From the NCBI GenBank assembly GCA_035627915.1, contig DASPKT010000137.1, forward strand, positions 1 through 6,753: a stretch of DNA of 6,753 nucleotides, given 5' to 3'. This document shows positions 4,613 through 6,753 of this stretch, piece by piece; the stretch's first letter is position 1; every line of letters starts with the position of its first letter. This stretch comes from DASPKT01 sp035627915 (GTDB taxonomy: Bacteria; Pseudomonadota; Alphaproteobacteria; Azospirillales; Azospirillaceae). The translations under genes were made by a program, and so were the position numbers. Under the pieces are notes generated by a model. That model was not told where the DNA came from, searched no databases, and saw nothing but the letters and a program-made list of their open reading frames with translations.

Positions 4613-6583
4613 ATGGTCCGGTTCAAGGGATTGCGGGCGGGCGCCGTGGCGCTGGCCCTCGCGCTGCCATTGCCGCTGGCCCATGCCGGCGCGGTGGAGC
4701 GCGTGGAGCGCGGCAACATCGTCACCGAGGGGGTGCCCGAGGTGGACAAGGCGCTGGCGGAGAAGCTGCGCGCCTACCTCAACGCCCGCTCCGCCTCCGC
4801 CGTTGACTGGACGGCAGACGGCAAGGGCGTCTTCGTCTCCACCCGCTTCGGCGAGACGACCCAGCTGCACCTGGTGACCCAGCCGCTGGGCGCCCGCACC
4901 CAGCTGACCTTCCTGGAGGAGCCGATCACCGGCGCCGCCTCCTCGCCCGCCGACCCGAACCTGGTGGTCTACAGCTGGGACGTCGGCGGCAACGAGCAGT
5001 GGCAGTTCTTCGCGCTCGACCTGAAGACCGGCCAGTCGCGCCTGCTGACCGACGGCAAGTCGCGCAACGACGACATGCTGTTCTCCAACAAGGGCGACCG
5101 GCTGGCCTTCTCCAGCACGCGCCGCGACGGCACCAACACCGACGTCTACGTGGCCTCCCTGGCGGAGGTGGCGACGGCGAAGCCGCTGATGGCGGAGACG
5201 GGCTCGCGCAACCCGGCCGCCTGGTCGCCGGACGACAGCAAGCTGCTGGTGGGCGAGTTCATCTCCATCAACAAGTCCTACCTGGACGTGGTGGACGTGG
5301 CGACCGGCCAGCGGACCCGGCTGAAGCCGGGGCTGGACAAGGTGGCGCTGACCGGCGTCGGCTTCAGCCCCGACGGCAAGGGCGTGTTCCTGCTGTCCGA
5401 CGAGGAGGGGGAGCACAAGCGCCTCGGCCTGCACGACCCGGCTTCCAACCGGACCCGCTGGATCTCCGGCGACCTCGGCTGGGACGTGGAGGCGGCGACG
5501 CTCACCCGCGACAGCCGGACCCTGGCCTACTGGGCCAACGAGGGCGGCTACTCCAGGCTCTACCTGCTGGACGGCGTGTCGCTGCAGCCGCTGCCGGCAC
5601 CGGAGCTGCCCAAGGGCGTCATCACCGGCGCCGCCTTCAGCCCCGACGGACGCCGGCTGGCGGTCAGCGTCTCCCAGCCGACGGCCCCGTCCGACGTCTG
5701 GGTCTACGACCTCGACTCCCGGTCGCTGACGCAGTGGACGAAGAGCGAGGTCGGCGGGCTCAACACCGCCAACTTCGCCCCGGCGCAGCTGGTGGAGTAC
5801 CCGACCTTCGACAAGGCCGGCGGCAAGGCGCGCACGATCCCGGCCTTCCTCTACAAGCCGCAGGGCGCCAAGGGGAAGCTGCCGGTCATCGTGTTCATGC
5901 ACGGCGGGCCCGAGGGGCAGTGGCGGCCAAGCTTCTCCCCCACGGTGCAGTTCTGGGCGAACGAGCTGGGCGTGGCCGTCGTCATGCCGAACGTCCGCGG
6001 CTCCGAGGGCTACGGCAAGACCTTCCTGACGCTGGACAACGGCTTCAAGCGCGAGGACAGCGTCAGGGACATCGGCGCGCTGCTGGACTGGATCGGGCGC
6101 CAGCCGGACCTGGACGGCACGCGCGTGGCGGTCACCGGCGGGTCCTACGGCGGCTACATGACGCTGGCGACCATGACCCACTACAACGACCGCCTGGCGG
6201 GCGGCGCCAGCTCGGTCGGCATCTCCAACTTCATCACCTTCCTGGAATCGACCGCCCCCTACCGCCGCGACCTGCGCCGGCCCGAGTACGGCGACGAGCG
6301 CGATCCCAAGATGCGGGAGTTCCTGCAGAAGATCTCGCCGCTGACCAACGCGTCGAAGATCACCAAGCCGATGCTGATCCTGCAGGGGCTGAACGACCCG
6401 CGCGTGCCGGCGGGCGAGTCCGAGCAGATCGTCGCCGCCATCCGCAAGAACGGCGGCGAGGCCTGGTATGTGCTGGCCAAGGACGAGGGCCACGGCTTCA
6501 AGAAGAAGTCGAACCAGTTCTACGGCTCGATGGCGCAGGCCCTGTTCTTCCGCAAGGTGCTGGGCTTGCCGTCCGGCAGCTGA
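4613..6583 (+). CDS. Secreted S9-family (prolyl-oligopeptidase-like) serine peptidase
   Basis: This 656-residue protein has a Sec signal peptide (MVRFKGLR, a hydrophobic core at 9-22, likely cut after AHA at 25), so it should act in the periplasm or outside the cell. Residues about 60-390 form a beta-propeller with PD40-like repeats, for example at 204-215 (WSPDDSKLL), 251-260 (FSPDGKGVFL) and 342-350 (FSPDGRRLA). Residues about 400-650 are the alpha/beta-hydrolase domain: HGGPEGQW (430-437) near the oxyanion site, nucleophile S511 in GGSYGG, D595 in LNDPRVP and H627 in DEGHGF complete the triad. The family cleaves short peptides admitted through the propeller, as in dipeptidyl- or acylaminoacyl-peptidases; exact specificity is unknown. 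The length is usual for bacterial S9 enzymes. The start at 4613 was chosen because GGGAG (4604-4608) precedes it and it yields a clean signal peptide. It lies 102 bp after tetR and is probably separately transcribed; a role in peptide scavenging is inferred. Confidence 0.95.
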   Translation: MVRFKGLRAGAVALALALPLPLAHAGAVERVERGNIVTEGVPEVDKALAEKLRAYLNARSASAVDWTADGKGVFVSTRFGETTQLHLVTQPLGARTQLTFLEEPITGAASSPADPNLVVYSWDVGGNEQWQFFALDLKTGQSRLLTDGKSRNDDMLFSNKGDRLAFSSTRRDGTNTDVYVASLAEVATAKPLMAETGSRNPAAWSPDDSKLLVGEFISINKSYLDVVDVATGQRTRLKPGLDKVALTGVGFSPDGKGVFLLSDEEGEHKRLGLHDPASNRTRWISGDLGWDVEAATLTRDSRTLAYWANEGGYSRLYLLDGVSLQPLPAPELPKGVITGAAFSPDGRRLAVSVSQPTAPSDVWVYDLDSRSLTQWTKSEVGGLNTANFAPAQLVEYPTFDKAGGKARTIPAFLYKPQGAKGKLPVIVFMHGGPEGQWRPSFSPTVQFWANELGVAVVMPNVRGSEGYGKTFLTLDNGFKREDSVRDIGALLDWIGRQPDLDGTRVAVTGGSYGGYMTLATMTHYNDRLAGGASSVGISNFITFLESTAPYRRDLRRPEYGDERDPKMREFLQKISPLTNASKITKPMLILQGLNDPRVPAGESEQIVAAIRKNGGEAWYVLAKDEGHGFKKKSNQFYGSMAQALFFRKVLGLPSGS

Positions 6584-6590
6584 GGGCAGG

Positions 6591-6618
6591 GGCGGGGGGC
6601 CGGTGCCGGCTCCCCGCC
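6591..6618. terminator. Long GC hairpin after the S9 gene, probable transcription terminator
   Basis: A 12-bp stem (6591-6602 with 6607-6618) has eleven Watson-Crick pairs and one G-T/U pair, closing a GTGC loop, eight bases after the S9 stop codon. It lies between two convergent genes, where a bidirectional terminator is expected. No T-run follows on the plus strand, so it may work by stem strength alone, with Rho, or only stabilise mRNA ends. Confidence 0.5.
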
Positions 6619-6631
6619 GTCGCGCGGCGGG
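6613..6631. repeat. Second hairpin, overlapping the first
   Basis: Arms CCCGCCG (6613-6619) and CGGCGGG (6625-6631) form a perfect 7-bp stem with a TCGCG loop, immediately beside the histidine-kinase stop codon. Its left arm shares 6613-6618 with the right arm of the 6591-6618 hairpin, so an RNA can fold only one of the two fully. It could act as the terminator for the minus-strand gene. Confidence 0.4.
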
Positions 6632-6753
6632 TCAGGCCTCAAGCGGGAAGGTCAGCTCCGCCACCGTGCCTTCGCCGCCGCGCAGTTCGAAGCGGCCGTC
6701 GATCTGGGCGGCGAGCGCGCGGACGATGCCGGTGCCCAGACCGGGCGGGCCGG
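6632..6753 (-). CDS. Sensor histidine kinase, C-terminal fragment (HATPase domain end)
   Basis: Only the last 39 residues and the TGA are in the window; the rest lies beyond 6753. They read GPPGLGTGIVRAL, then QIDGRFELRG and TVAELTFPLEA. GLGTGIVRAL is the G2-box region of a histidine-kinase ATP-binding domain, and GGEGTVAELTFPL is the last strand pair of that domain, a form typical of HWE/HisKA_2 kinases common in alphaproteobacteria. These proteins autophosphorylate on histidine and pass the phosphate to a response regulator. The input domain and partner cannot be seen. It is convergent with the S9 gene, 48 bp apart. An anti-sigma-factor-type kinase with the same fold is a less likely alternative. 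Confidence 0.75.
   Translation of the reverse strand, partial: GPPGLGTGIVRALAAQIDGRFELRGGEGTVAELTFPLEA

Noticed and set aside
4499..6493. 664-codon open frame antisense to the S9 peptidase
   Set aside because: No domain can be read in it, while the plus strand encodes a complete signal peptide, propeller and catalytic triad.
1..6753. A mobile element, defence island or CRISPR system
   Set aside because: No transposase, integrase, terminal repeats, spaced direct repeats, tRNA junction or composition break was seen.

Overview
The window is a very GC-rich stretch of bacterial chromosome. Codons almost always end in G or C, and the window ends in what looks like the tail of an HWE/HisKA_2-type sensor kinase. 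Both point to an alphaproteobacterium, possibly one of the Rhodospirillales. That placement is inferred from composition and gene types, not from a marker gene. I see no insertion sequence, tRNA, rRNA or CRISPR array, and base composition looks even, so this reads as native chromosome.

Layout: (1) 1-642, minus strand: the first 127 codons of a metallo-beta-lactamase-fold hydrolase, preceded by a small 59-residue ORF of unknown function. (2) 643-967: a 325-bp divergent intergenic region. It is AT-richer near its right end and holds a plausible sigma-70 promoter, a perfect 12-bp palindrome at the expected transcription start, and a 9-bp-phased TGAAA repeat. (3) 968-3087, plus strand: two tandem paralogous AlkB-type integral-membrane non-haem diiron monooxygenases, 14 bp apart and very likely one operon. 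(4) 3072-3779, minus strand: a CPBP-family intramembrane protease whose 3' end overlaps the second alkB by 16 bp. (5) 3780-3856: a compact divergent promoter region with two related inverted repeats lying on the protease promoter. (6) 3857-4510, plus: a TetR-family repressor with a WHG-type C-terminal domain. (7) 4613-6583, plus: a secreted S9-family (prolyl-oligopeptidase-like) serine peptidase. (8) 6584-6631: overlapping GC-rich hairpins between convergent genes. (9) 6632-6753, minus: the C-terminal 39 residues of a histidine kinase.

Functional reading: the alkB pair would start oxidation of alkanes or other hydrophobic chains in the inner membrane. No rubredoxin or rubredoxin reductase lies in the window, so electron partners would have to be encoded elsewhere. 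The TetR regulator most likely represses itself and the divergent CPBP gene through the two operator-like repeats. The alkB promoter carries a different palindrome, so a different regulator is likely there. The least ordinary parts are the tandem, diverged AlkB pair with a non-canonical third histidine motif and the dual-operator TetR/CPBP control region. All family calls come from reading motifs by eye; no database search was run.
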